DNA of 64,000 nt from Lachnospiraceae bacterium AD3010. Lineage in GTDB: Bacteria; Bacillota; Clostridia; Lachnospirales; Lachnospiraceae. Every line of letters begins with the position of its first letter. Positions within the stretch are counted from its first letter, which is position 1. The notes under the pieces were generated by a model that did not search any database, was not told the DNA's origin, and worked only from the letters and a program-made list of their open reading frames with translations. Location: positions 229,807-293,806 of the forward strand of contig KK211388.1 in assembly GCA_000622025.1 (NCBI GenBank). Reading direction: 5' to 3'. Below are positions 8,797 through 17,734 of the stretch, in pieces. A program made the translations under genes and the position numbers.

Positions 8797-9681
8797 TTAT
8801 TTCAGAAGCCCGAAATCGATAAGGGACTTTCTTAAGCGCTCCCTGTTTGCATCACTTAAGGGGATCAGCGGCTTTCTTAACGGTCCCGTGCCGTATCCGA
8901 GCATGTTCATCGCTTCCTTTACGGGAATGGGATTGGTCTCACAGAACAAAGCCTCCACGAGATCAACCTCTTTAAGCTGCATCTTCGCCGCCGCCTCGAA
9001 ATCACCGTTTAATGCCTTCATACACATATCATGAACATAACGCGGAGCCACATTGGAAACAACAGATATAACACCGATGCCTCCGATCGCCATCATGGGA
9101 ACCGTCAGATCATCATCCCCGGAATAAAGCTCCACCTCGGGACAGATGGCCTTTATCTTTTCGGCCTGTGACAGGCTGCCGCTTGCTTCTTTTATCCCGA
9201 CAATATTCGGAACATTATCCACAAGCTCCTTTACGGTCTCCGGCTCGATATTGAGTCCTGTCCTGCTCTTAACGGAATAAAGGACAATGGGAAGGCTGAC
9301 CGAAGCCGCAATATCCTTAAAATGCTCGATAAGTCCCCTCTGGGTCGTTTTATTGTAGTAAGGCGTAACGGAAAGCAGGGCATCCGCACCAACCTTTTCA
9401 GCTTCCTCGGAATAGTATATGGCAGATCTTGTGCTGTTGCTGCCGGCCCCGGCCATTACCGGTACCCTGTGGTGAACCTGTTCCACACAGAACTTTATTG
9501 CAGCAAAGTGCTCTTCTTCACTTAAGCAGGCTGCCTCTCCCGTGGTACCGCATACCACGATACAATCCGTGCCGCTCTGTATCTGCATTTCGATTATCTC
9601 GGCAAACTTCTCGTAGTTTATATCGCCGTTTTCCTTAAAGGGTGTGATGATAGCCACACCGGCGCCTTTGAATATTGACAT
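8797..9681 (-). CDS. dapA: 4-hydroxy-tetrahydrodipicolinate synthase
   Basis: 294 residues, TIM-barrel aldolase. Visible landmarks: GAGVAIITPF near the start, VCGTTGEAACLSEEEH with the substrate-binding TT pair, VTPYYNKTTQRGL with the catalytic tyrosine, and GIKEASGSLSQAEKI with the Schiff-base lysine. It condenses pyruvate and aspartate semialdehyde. First gene of the dapA-dapB-hisA group. The upstream strand has TATAAT at 9759-9754 and an AAGGAG ribosome site. The MITE-like element at 9764-10033 begins only 5 bp beyond this -10 box, so the native -35 region may have been displaced. Confidence 0.97.
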   Translation of the reverse strand: MSIFKGAGVAIITPFKENGDINYEKFAEIIEMQIQSGTDCIVVCGTTGEAACLSEEEHFAAIKFCVEQVHHRVPVMAGAGSNSTRSAIYYSEEAEKVGADALLSVTPYYNKTTQRGLIEHFKDIAASVSLPIVLYSVKSRTGLNIEPETVKELVDNVPNIVGIKEASGSLSQAEKIKAICPEVELYSGDDDLTVPMMAIGGIGVISVVSNVAPRYVHDMCMKALNGDFEAAAKMQLKEVDLVEALFCETNPIPVKEAMNMLGYGTGPLRKPLIPLSDANRERLRKSLIDFGLLK

Positions 9682-9763
9682 TGTGCTTTTTGTTCTCCTT
9701 AAAAAATAAAATGCTTATCCGCTAAACCATTAGCAAATAGTAACATTGATACTATTATAAGTC

Positions 9764-10033
9764 AAACCCCGGGGGGATAAATGCATCAATCTCTCCATCC
9801 GTATTGACCGCATATCCACAAGCAACCCCTGCGGAACGCGCTACGCCAAACTCTCCGCCAACAGCGGCTAGGCACGCAGGATGTTCACGCAGGAGTTGTT
9901 TACATCCAGCGTGCCAAACCGCAGTAGGCGGCATATTTTGGCGGCGGTTCCGATAAAGGGTTATGCCTGTGGACATGCAGTCAACACGTTTTTCGGAGAG
10001 ATTGATGCGTTTATCCTAATTAAACCCCGGGGG
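9764..10033. mobile_element. MITE-like element between dapA and the ogg-type gene
   Basis: A 22-bp inverted repeat, GGATAAATGCATCAATCTCTCC at 9775-9796 by position, pairs with 9995-10016 (21 of 22 matching). The outer flanks carry the same 12-bp sequence AAACCCCGGGGG at 9764-9775 and 10022-10033. The interior of about 200 bp has no credible gene. Terminal inverted repeats, short flanking direct repeats and small size suggest a non-autonomous transposable element. The left terminal sequence also occurs at the 3' end of the sortase gene (24.3 kb), so it is a dispersed family. No transposase is seen in the window. Confidence 0.6.
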
Positions 10034-10051
10034 TAAGATCCTTCGCTTCGC

Positions 10052-10924
10052 TCAGACAGCGCCGCTCCTTGCAAAGAAAAACATATACTGCTGCATAACA
10101 CCGTTATAGGGTCTGTATTTCTCGAACGGAAAACCGTTTTTATAGCGTTCGGAGAGTACCCTGTCTATCCATACGTCTACCGGGAAAAAATCAAGGCGGT
10201 GAAAACCGAAGAGGGAAACACAGCTTGCAACCTTCTTCCCGACCCCGTATATACCCATCAGGGCAGACATTAGCTCCACGTCATCAAGTTTACATAATTC
10301 TTCCAGATCCAGCTCCCCGGAAAGAACACTTTCCGAGGCTCTTCTTATGTATGGTGCCCTGTATCCCGCAGAACAGGACTTTAGCGCATCCTCACTTAAT
10401 CCCGCCAGAGCCCCGGGCGTTGGAAAGGAATAAATGTCCTCGAAATAACGGGGTTCCACCCCCTTTTCCTTAAGCCACTGCCTCTCTTTTTCGGGAAGGG
10501 ATATCTTCTCTCCGGCTTCGGCCGAGAGCTTTTCTATGCAGGACCTGATAGCGGGGATGTTCTTTCTCTGGGAGATTATGAAGCTGATAAGACATTCAAA
10601 GGGATCCTGTTTTAAGATCCTGATCCCCTTTCCGTACTCCGCTGCCCGGCTTAGGAAGCCATCACTCCGGTCCACCCTGTCCCTTATCTCCCGGTACTTT
10701 GTTTCAATATCAAAATATGTGCTCCAGAAGCTATGAAAAACGTTTTCCTCGCAGGACAGGTCATACACTCCCTCAGAAAGCTTTAAGATAAAAAGAACCC
10801 TGTTCCCGGCAATTATCCGGAATATCACAGGGTCTTTATCCTCATTCACTTTTTCCCATCTGAAGCACTGTCCGCTCTCCGCGATGTCATCGAGATCCAG
10901 ATCGTCGTCAAATTCCAATATCAT
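10052..10924 (-). CDS. OGG1-type 8-oxoguanine DNA glycosylase/AP lyase
   Basis: 290 residues. An N-terminal OGG_N-like domain contains SGQCFRWEKV (residues about 17-26). The HhH-GPD core follows: FECLISFIISQRKNI, then MGIYGVGKKVASCVSLFGFHRLDFFPVDVWIDRV, which has the helix-hairpin-helix, the Schiff-base lysine of the GVGKKVA turn and the catalytic aspartate of PVDVW. This is the OGG1 type common in Clostridia rather than the MutM type. Predicted to excise 8-oxoguanine opposite C. The stop codon lies inside a copy of the dispersed repeat described elsewhere, so the last residues may be repeat-derived. Confidence 0.9.
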   Translation of the reverse strand: MILEFDDDLDLDDIAESGQCFRWEKVNEDKDPVIFRIIAGNRVLFILKLSEGVYDLSCEENVFHSFWSTYFDIETKYREIRDRVDRSDGFLSRAAEYGKGIRILKQDPFECLISFIISQRKNIPAIRSCIEKLSAEAGEKISLPEKERQWLKEKGVEPRYFEDIYSFPTPGALAGLSEDALKSCSAGYRAPYIRRASESVLSGELDLEELCKLDDVELMSALMGIYGVGKKVASCVSLFGFHRLDFFPVDVWIDRVLSERYKNGFPFEKYRPYNGVMQQYMFFFARSGAV

Positions 10925-10980
10925 AATATTATGGACCTTATCTTCACTCCGGTCAGAGACCGGTGATCCTTTGTCCGATG

Positions 10981-11475
10981 TCAGGAAAATACCACCGTTT
11001 CAAGCTTTGTCACCTGATCCGCAAGGCGGCATACCTCCTCATTGATATTTATCCCGGTCATTATGATGCTGACCTCCTCGGGCTTCGCGGAAATAAGCTC
11101 CTTCAAGTCTTCCTTTGTCATAAGACCGGTGTCTATAAGGCCTAAAAACTCATCCAGTATGAGAAGATCGCATTCACCCGTCATCAGCACTTTCTTTGCA
11201 AAGTTAAAGCCGTTCCTGATATTCTGCTTTTCCTCTTCCTTTTCGCGCTCACTTAAGTCATCAAAGCATACATCAGACTTCTCAAAGCGGAAAAGCTTCA
11301 TTTCCGGCTCCAGCCTTTTTAATATGTCAAATTCCCCGTCAGCCTTTCCCTTCAGGAACTGGATAACGGATACGGTCTTTCCCCTGGTAGCGGCCTTTAT
11401 GCCCTGTCCGATGGCGGCACTGGTCTTTCCCCTGCCCGTTCCGGCATAGATCCGTATAAGCCCTGTCTCTTCCAT
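10981..11475 (-). CDS. cobO: Corrinoid adenosyltransferase (CobO/CobA type)
   Basis: 164 residues. The P-loop is YAGTGRGKTSAAIGQGIKA, followed by VSVIQFLKGKADGEF and LLILDEFLGLIDTGLM, the order seen in CobO/BtuR ATP:corrinoid adenosyltransferases. It attaches the adenosyl group of ATP to the cobalt of reduced corrinoids to make coenzyme B12. Slightly shorter than the Proteobacterial BtuR, normal for Clostridia. No other cobalamin synthesis genes are near, so it may serve salvage. Divergent from the PBP gene. Confidence 0.9.
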   Translation of the reverse strand: MEETGLIRIYAGTGRGKTSAAIGQGIKAATRGKTVSVIQFLKGKADGEFDILKRLEPEMKLFRFEKSDVCFDDLSEREKEEEKQNIRNGFNFAKKVLMTGECDLLILDEFLGLIDTGLMTKEDLKELISAKPEEVSIIMTGININEEVCRLADQVTKLETVVFS

Positions 11476-11571
11476 TAAACTGATCCTCTTAAACTCCTCT
11501 TAATATTTATTTCGCTTACTTTAATTATTTTTTAAGAAAATATGAGCGATAATAGCATGACCTTATTTTTT

Positions 11572-11600
11572 TTGCAAGTGACAGATATAAATGTTATAAT
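11572..11600 (+). promoter_or_regulatory. Predicted sigma-A promoter of the PBP gene
   Basis: TTGCAA at 11572-11577 and a perfect TATAAT at 11595-11600 are separated by 17 bp. Initiation is expected near 11606-11608, which is the chosen ATG itself. Either the message is leaderless or translation starts at the in-frame GTG at 11632, which has GGAAG about 10 bp before it. Confidence 0.6.
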
Positions 11601-11607
11601 ACCCCTT

Positions 11608-14244
11608 ATGAATTTCGGAAGACACGGAGCCGTGAAGCGTTTCAGGGAATTAAACGCCAAGGGTCCCAAATTCTTGAATATGGTGCTGGTGGCCTTTGTC
11701 ACCCTTTCCATTTTCGGAGCCGTATCCGCCGCCGTAATAGGAGCTGCGGGCTTTGTAGGCATATTTAAGGGTGTTGTGGCAACCGCTCCGGAGATAAATA
11801 ATAAGGATATCCGTCCCTCCGGTTATTCGTCTACAGTCTACGATTCCGACGGAAAACAGCTTACAAAGCTTGTCGCCGCCGATTCCAACAGGATCTATCA
11901 GACCATAGAGAAGATCCCTTTAGATCTCCAGCATGCCTTTGTAGCCATTGAGGATGAGCGTTTTTATGAGCATAACGGCATAGACATAAAGGGAATAGTC
12001 CGGGCGGGAGTCACGGGCTTAAAAAGCCACGATTTCTCCCAGGGTGCCAGTACCATTACCCAGCAGCTCATAAAGAATAACGTATTTACCGAATGGACCC
12101 ACGAATCCTCCTTTATGGAGAAGCTCCGCCGAAAGATCCAGGAGCAGTATCTTGCAATAGAGCTTGAGAAGCAGGAGGATGTTACAAAGGACAATATACT
12201 GGAGCTTTACCTTAATACCATCAATCTCGGGCAGAACACTCTCGGAGTTCAGGCCGCTTCCTTAAGATATTTTAATAAGAACGTTTCGGATCTGAACCTC
12301 TCGGAGGATGCAGTAATTGCTGCCATCACCCAGAATCCCTCCAGATATAATCCGATCTCACATCCCGAGAATAATGCGGAAAGACGCATGAAGGTCCTCA
12401 ATAATATGCTGAAGCAGGGTTATATCACCCGCTCTGCCTATGAGGAAGCGGTCAATGATGATGTATACTCACGGATACGTACGGTAAATGAGCAGACCGA
12501 GAGTAATGCCATAAACTCCTACTTTGTTGATGCTCTCACAAAGGAGATCCTTTCCGATCTTGTGGAGAAACTGGGCTACAGCGAGACTCAGGCTTATAAC
12601 CAGCTTTATTCCGGAGGCTTGAGCATCTACTCCACCCAGGACTCCCATATACAGAAGATCTGCGATGATTTCACCGGAAACGAGGAAAACTACCCGGCAG
12701 GCACGAAATATCTCCTTGATTACGAGCTTACGGTGGAGAAGCCTGACGGTGAATACCAGAATTATTCTTCAGAAATGATGGCTCTCTGGCTTGCGGATAA
12801 CGGCTACAACAGGAAGCGACTTTTTGACAGTCCGGAAGAAGCAAGGGAAGCCGCTGATGTCTACAAGGAATCCATACTCTCTGAGGGAAATACCTATATT
12901 TCCGAGAGCTTTTCCACAGCACCCCAGCCCCAGATCTCCGTTACCGTAGCCGATCAGTCCACGGGCTATGTAAAGGCCATTGTCGGAGGACGCGGAAAGA
13001 AGGAGGCAAGCCTCACACTAAACAGGGCAACCGATACCTTGAGACAGCCCGGTTCCACCTTTAAAATAGTGTCAACATATGCCCCGGCTCTGGACAGCGG
13101 ACTTAAGACCCTGGCATCTACCCAGGTGGACGAGCCCTTCGCGTACAGCAACGGACGGCCTGTTAATAACTGGTACAAGGGCTACAAGGGCGTCTGCACT
13201 CTACGCTACGGAATAGAACAGTCCTTAAACATCGTAACGGTAAAGACCCTTACGGATATCACTCCCCAGCTGGGTTACGACTATCTGCTTAAATTCGGTT
13301 TCACAACTCTGGTAGACAAAAAAGAGACCGCTGACGGCAGGGTCTTTTCTGACATCACCCAGACCCTTGCTCTCGGAGGCATCACCGACGGTGTAAAGAA
13401 TATAGAGCTGAATGCGGCCTATGCTGCCATAGCAAACAGCGGAACCTATATAAAACCTATGTTTTATACGAAAATCCTGGATCACGACGGTAATGTGCTT
13501 CTTGAAAACGAGCCTGAATCACATTCCGCCATTAAGCCTACCACCTCATTCCTTCTGACCAGTGCCATGCAGGATGTTGTGACCAAGGGAACAGGCGGAT
13601 CAGTGAATTTCGGAACCCAGCCCATCGCCGGAAAGACCGGAACCACCTCTGATGAGAATGATGTCTGGTTTGCCGGATATACACCCTATTATACCTGCAC
13701 CACCTGGGCGGGCTTCGATAATAATGTGGACCTCACCACCAAGGATCAGCAGCGCCTTGCCCGCACCGTATGGCGCGGCGTAATGGAAAAGATACATGAA
13801 AACCTCCCCAGGAAGGAATTCATCACTCCTGAAGGGATCGTTACCCGTGTTGTCTGCAATAAGTCCGGACTTCTCGCGCTTGACGGGGTATGTACCGCAA
13901 GCGGAAGTGCATACACCGAGTACTTTGCAAGTGACAATGTTCCTGAAACCACCTGTAATTATAACCACTCAGCCATGACATATATCTGCTCGGCCACGGG
14001 ACAGATGGCTCTTGATTCCTGTCCCTTCAAGATCCCCGGTGTGGCTATCCCCGAGCTTGGAACCTGTCCGCATACTCCTGAGATCACTGCGGCTCTCGGC
14101 CTGACTCCGACTCCCATGGTAGATCTCGCCACAATACATGCGGCTCCGGCTGATACCGCCGGCATGGGCGAGGAAGGAGCAGATCCCGGGGAAGAAAATG
14201 CAAATGAAAATTCCCCCGCCACAAATCCTGTAACGGGGGAATAG
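11608..14244 (+). CDS. Class A penicillin-binding protein (PBP1A type)
   Basis: About 878 residues from the ATG at 11608; the frame is open 22 codons upstream, but a good promoter lies there. One transmembrane helix (about residues 20-50) precedes a GT51 transglycosylase domain with EDERFYEHNGID and QGASTITQQLIKN. The transpeptidase domain has STFK (serine nucleophile, in RQPGSTFKIVS), SLN (EQSLNIVT) and KTGT (IAGKTGTTSDEN). A cysteine-containing C-terminal region (CPFKIPG, GTCPHTPE) and an acidic Glu/Asn/Pro tail follow. It polymerises and cross-links peptidoglycan at the outer membrane face. Divergent from cobO, 132 bp between starts. Confidence 0.95.
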   Translation: MNFGRHGAVKRFRELNAKGPKFLNMVLVAFVTLSIFGAVSAAVIGAAGFVGIFKGVVATAPEINNKDIRPSGYSSTVYDSDGKQLTKLVAADSNRIYQTIEKIPLDLQHAFVAIEDERFYEHNGIDIKGIVRAGVTGLKSHDFSQGASTITQQLIKNNVFTEWTHESSFMEKLRRKIQEQYLAIELEKQEDVTKDNILELYLNTINLGQNTLGVQAASLRYFNKNVSDLNLSEDAVIAAITQNPSRYNPISHPENNAERRMKVLNNMLKQGYITRSAYEEAVNDDVYSRIRTVNEQTESNAINSYFVDALTKEILSDLVEKLGYSETQAYNQLYSGGLSIYSTQDSHIQKICDDFTGNEENYPAGTKYLLDYELTVEKPDGEYQNYSSEMMALWLADNGYNRKRLFDSPEEAREAADVYKESILSEGNTYISESFSTAPQPQISVTVADQSTGYVKAIVGGRGKKEASLTLNRATDTLRQPGSTFKIVSTYAPALDSGLKTLASTQVDEPFAYSNGRPVNNWYKGYKGVCTLRYGIEQSLNIVTVKTLTDITPQLGYDYLLKFGFTTLVDKKETADGRVFSDITQTLALGGITDGVKNIELNAAYAAIANSGTYIKPMFYTKILDHDGNVLLENEPESHSAIKPTTSFLLTSAMQDVVTKGTGGSVNFGTQPIAGKTGTTSDENDVWFAGYTPYYTCTTWAGFDNNVDLTTKDQQRLARTVWRGVMEKIHENLPRKEFITPEGIVTRVVCNKSGLLALDGVCTASGSAYTEYFASDNVPETTCNYNHSAMTYICSATGQMALDSCPFKIPGVAIPELGTCPHTPEITAALGLTPTPMVDLATIHAAPADTAGMGEEGADPGEENANENSPATNPVTGE

Positions 14245-14247
14245 AGG

Positions 14248-14320
14248 ATTCTTCGGGCTACGCCCTCAGAATGACAAAGAAAAAAGACCTCAAAGCTCTC
14301 AGAATGACAATGTAAGAGAC
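14248..14320. repeat. Dispersed repeat copies between convergent PBP and htpG genes
   Basis: Contains GATTCTTCGGGCTACGCCC followed by TCAGAATGACA, then a second CTCAGAATGACA. These are variants of the family found at 19.04, 36.66, 40.2, 49.85 and 50.8 kb. The sequence fills the gap between two converging genes and may serve as a terminator. Confidence 0.6.
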
Positions 14321-14321
14321 C

Positions 14322-16415
14322 TCAAAGCTTCATCATGATCTCGTTGCTTCTCTCTATGAATTTCTTCATTTCATCCGGAGGGAGCTGCTTATTGGCAAGC
14401 ACTGCAAGATCATAGAGTTGTTCGGAAATAAGCTTTCCCTTATCGCTCTCCGGTTCATCCATAACTGTCTTCACAAGAGGATGGTTTGCATTAAGGATCA
14501 GTGTCTGTCCGTCATCATCCTTAAAGAGATCATCTGCCCCGCTTCCTCCCATTGAATACATCTTCATCATATCCTGCATCCTGCGGGTTTCTTCTGAAAC
14601 GGTAATAACCGATGCCACCTTCTTGTCCTTAAGCTTCTGAACCTTAACTTCCAGCTTTTCCTTTTTGAAAGCTTTTCTTAGGAACTTCTGCAGGGTCTCC
14701 GCAAGGTTACCGAATTCCTCGGTCTCCTTTTTCGATTCCTTGCCCGTCATAGCTTCTGTGACATTGGCGTCTATACGCATAAATTTCACGCCTTCATTCT
14801 TACCCTCCAGTGACTGCATGAAAGGCGTATCGATATTGTGGGTAAGGATCACGGCGTCCATCTTTGACTTCTTGAACATATCGATGTAACGGCTCTGCTG
14901 CTTTTCATCCGTCACATAATATACGATGGTCTCCTTCTTTTCTTCCTTCTTTTCCTCTTCTTTTTCCGTATTCTCTACGGTGCCTGCTTCCTCTGATGAA
15001 GCCTTCTCTTCGTCTCCGGACTTTATCGTTTTTTCTGTCTCTTCTGCAGCCTTCTCCGCTTCTTCTCCTGTCTTTTCTGCCTCTTCTGCGGCCTTCTCCG
15101 CTTCTTCTGCGGTTGAAGGAAGCTTCAGTGCCTCGGGAAGTGTCAGGAACTCTCCGTTAATGTCCTTGAAAAGAATAAAGTCATTGATCTTCTCCGCAAA
15201 CTTATCATTTCGAAGATAACCATACTTCACGAAGGGAGAGATATCCTCCCAGTACTTCTCATAGTTTTCCTTATCGGTCTTGCATAGACCGGAAAGCTTC
15301 TCCGCTACCTTCTTTGTGATGTACTCGGAGATCTTATTCACAAAACCATCGTTCTGAAGGGCGCTCCTCGATACGTTAAGGGGAAGGTCGGGGCAGTCTA
15401 TCACTCCCTTTAAGAGCATCAGGAACTCAGGGATCACTTCCTTTATATTGTCCGCGATAAATACCTGGTTATTATAGAGCTTTATCACACCCTCAATTGA
15501 TTCGTACTCAATATTGATCTTCGGAAAATAGAGTATTCCCTTCAGGTTGAAGGGATAATCCATATTAAGATGTATCCAGAAAAGGGGCTCCCTGTAATCC
15601 CTGAAGACTTTTCTGTAAAACTCCTTATACTCCTCATCGGTGCAATCCTTCGGGTTCTTTGCCCAGAGAGGGTTAACGTCGTTAACAGGCTTTGGCGGCT
15701 CGGGAACTATATCCTTGCCGTCCTTATCCTTCTCTATCTTCGGAGGCTCCTTGTTCACATCATTTAAGTATATCTCCGTAGGCATAAATGAGCAGTATTT
15801 CTCAAGAACCTCACGTACCGCGTACTCATTGCAGTACTTAAGGCAGTCTTCATTAAGATAGAGGGTGATCTCTGTACCAACCCTTTCACGGCTGCCCTCT
15901 GTCATATCATACTCGGTGCCTGCACCCTCACATTCCCAGTGTACGGCATGTGCCCCCTCAGCATATGAAAGGGAGTCGATCGTGACCTTATCCGCAACCA
16001 TAAAGGCGGAATAAAAGCCCAGACCGAAGTGTCCGATGATCTGGTCTCCGTCCGACTTGTCCTTATACTTCTCGATAAACTCCGTAGCACCGGAAAAAGC
16101 GATCTGATTGATATACTTATCCACTTCCTCCGCATCCATTCCGATACCGTTATCTATGAAGCTTAAGGTCTTTTTCTTATTGTCTACATTAACATCTATC
16201 CTGCCCTTTAAGCCGGAGCCCTCCTTACCGTCGGTTTCCGATGAGGGAGCCTGGTACTCACCCATCATCTCCAGCTTCTTTAATTTCGTAATGGCATCGC
16301 AGCCATTACTGATAAGCTCCCTGATAAAGATATCCTGATCGGAATACATCCATTTCTTTATAATGGGAAAAATGTTCTCGCTGCTTATAGATAAATTTCC
16401 GTGTCTTTTTTCCAT
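14322..16415 (-). CDS. htpG: Molecular chaperone HtpG (Hsp90)
   Basis: 697 residues. The GHKL ATPase domain has ELISNGCDAITK, SFIDNGIGMDAEEV and GHFGLGFYSAFMVADKV. The middle domain has PLFWIHLNMDYPFNLKGILYFP and DLPLNVSRSALQND; the C-terminal dimerisation domain follows. At about residues 434-496 there is an unusual low-complexity insertion of Glu/Ala/Lys heptad-like units (AEEAEKA repeated) before the ETIVYYVTDE segment. Transcribed from a promoter at 16514-16486 with a CIRCE operator just upstream, so it should be repressed by HrcA and induced by heat. Confidence 0.97.
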   Translation of the reverse strand: MEKRHGNLSISSENIFPIIKKWMYSDQDIFIRELISNGCDAITKLKKLEMMGEYQAPSSETDGKEGSGLKGRIDVNVDNKKKTLSFIDNGIGMDAEEVDKYINQIAFSGATEFIEKYKDKSDGDQIIGHFGLGFYSAFMVADKVTIDSLSYAEGAHAVHWECEGAGTEYDMTEGSRERVGTEITLYLNEDCLKYCNEYAVREVLEKYCSFMPTEIYLNDVNKEPPKIEKDKDGKDIVPEPPKPVNDVNPLWAKNPKDCTDEEYKEFYRKVFRDYREPLFWIHLNMDYPFNLKGILYFPKINIEYESIEGVIKLYNNQVFIADNIKEVIPEFLMLLKGVIDCPDLPLNVSRSALQNDGFVNKISEYITKKVAEKLSGLCKTDKENYEKYWEDISPFVKYGYLRNDKFAEKINDFILFKDINGEFLTLPEALKLPSTAEEAEKAAEEAEKTGEEAEKAAEETEKTIKSGDEEKASSEEAGTVENTEKEEEKKEEKKETIVYYVTDEKQQSRYIDMFKKSKMDAVILTHNIDTPFMQSLEGKNEGVKFMRIDANVTEAMTGKESKKETEEFGNLAETLQKFLRKAFKKEKLEVKVQKLKDKKVASVITVSEETRRMQDMMKMYSMGGSGADDLFKDDDGQTLILNANHPLVKTVMDEPESDKGKLISEQLYDLAVLANKQLPPDEMKKFIERSNEIMMKL

Positions 16416-16485
16416 AAAAATACCGCACTTCCTTTCTTTTCAGAGTCTGACCAACGGTTAATTCCCGCCCGGCTCTCAGAAAAGT

Positions 16486-16514
16486 ATTGTAGTGCGGCTC
16501 AAAACAAAAGTCAA
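16486..16514 (-). promoter_or_regulatory. Predicted htpG promoter
   Basis: On the minus strand TTGACT (16514-16509) and TACAAT (16491-16486) are 17 bp apart, 71 bp before the htpG ATG. The CIRCE operator begins 8 bp upstream of the -35 box. Confidence 0.7.
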
Positions 16515-16521
16515 TGGATTT

Positions 16522-16548
16522 TTAGCACTCAATGGCAAAAAGTGCTAA
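16522..16548. promoter_or_regulatory. CIRCE operator (HrcA binding site) of htpG
   Basis: TTAGCACTC (16522-16530), nine bases, then AAGTGCTAA (16540-16548). This is the CIRCE consensus TTAGCACTC-N9-GAGTGCTAA with one mismatch. Its position next to the htpG promoter predicts HrcA control. The hrcA gene itself is outside the window. Confidence 0.9.
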
Positions 16549-16595
16549 CAAGATAAAAAAGATCAAGTCATAGAACGGTCACCGGATTAATGTGT

Positions 16596-17666
16596 TTATG
16601 TTGAAAATACCTCGTCATATACCTCGAAAAAGCTCTTCGTGCCGGTCTTTTCAGTGTATGGATCATATTCGAAGCTCTCCCACAGCTCCTCATTCAGATT
16701 TGAGTGAAGCTTCGGGACAAATTCGTCATAAACCCTGTTAAACGCTTCCTTCTTTCGTTCGGTGACTATCCTTATCTTATTATTGTCGGTCTCCTCCTGG
16801 TCAAAGGAGCTGATACACTTGATGATATGGTAGCCATACTCAGTCTCAACGATACCGCTTATCTCTCCCGTATCCAGGTTAAATGCGGTTTTCTCAAATT
16901 CCTCCGGCATAACGCCCTTACCAAAGGTATAGGTGTTCTGCGGATCTTCATTGTACTTTTCCGTAAGGGAGTCGAAGTCTGCCCCCTCATCAAGGCTCTT
17001 TAAACATTTCTCGGCCTTTTTGTACGCGGCCTCCTTGTCATGCTCTGAGTATTCCTTACGATTACCGTTTTCATCCAATCCGGAGGTTTTGAAAAGGATC
17101 TGCTTTACCGTGATGGAACGTGCCTCATCATCGCTGATCTCCGGATTCACGTTGCAGGTCACCTCGTCATAGATCTTGTCAGCAAGGGCATAATCCGCAT
17201 ACATTTCACGAAGAAGCTCTTCTGTAATGCCCTTTTCCTCCTCTGTTCCGATAAGCGTCGCATAATAATTCTTTGCGGCAAGAGCAGCCTTTTCCTCCTC
17301 TTCCTCGGTAAGAGCTACGTTCCACTCCGCTGCAAGAAGATCCATACTCTTTATCTGGGCAAGACGTGCGAGTGTGGTATCCTTAAGCTCTTTTTCCAGT
17401 GTTTTTCCGCCGAAATTCTGTCTCCAGATATCCTCACCGAAAACATCCTGATACTTGCTCCCGGCAGATTTCATGTAGATATCGGCTTCGGAAATGTAAC
17501 AGTTTCTGCTGTCTATCCTGAAAAGCTCGTCCTCCTCAAAGGCAGTGGTAAGCACCACATCCGTCTTTTCCTCTTCCTTATTTTTGCAGCCGGAAAGAAG
17601 CACTGCGATAATACAGAGCAAAGAAAAGAGAACTACTATGGATTTAATGGCGGCAGATTTTTGCAT
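16596..17666 (-). CDS. PrsA/SurA-like peptidyl-prolyl isomerase lipoprotein
   Basis: 356 residues. An N-terminal signal ends in the lipobox LLSGC, so the mature protein is a membrane-anchored lipoprotein outside the cell. The N-terminal half is helical and acidic, like SurA_N. The parvulin (PPIC) rotamase domain spans about residues 190-300: ITVKQILFKT, GADFDSLTEKYNEDP, TFGKGVMPEEFEKTAFNLDTG and YGYHIIKCISSF. Predicted to help fold secreted proteins, which suits a genome with very large surface proteins. It sits upstream of htpG in the same direction but with a separate promoter between them. Confidence 0.9.
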   Translation of the reverse strand: MQKSAAIKSIVVLFSLLCIIAVLLSGCKNKEEEKTDVVLTTAFEEDELFRIDSRNCYISEADIYMKSAGSKYQDVFGEDIWRQNFGGKTLEKELKDTTLARLAQIKSMDLLAAEWNVALTEEEEEKAALAAKNYYATLIGTEEEKGITEELLREMYADYALADKIYDEVTCNVNPEISDDEARSITVKQILFKTSGLDENGNRKEYSEHDKEAAYKKAEKCLKSLDEGADFDSLTEKYNEDPQNTYTFGKGVMPEEFEKTAFNLDTGEISGIVETEYGYHIIKCISSFDQEETDNNKIRIVTERKKEAFNRVYDEFVPKLHSNLNEELWESFEYDPYTEKTGTKSFFEVYDEVFST

Positions 17667-17734
17667 TTCTTTACTTATAAGGTCAAATACACTATAATCT
17701 ATGAGAAAAGCGGAAAACAGGAGGTACTACTTTA

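Noticed and set aside
9755..9976. 73-codon minus-strand frame inside the 9.8-kb element
   Set aside because: It runs across the terminal inverted repeat, has no ribosome site and no protein-like features.
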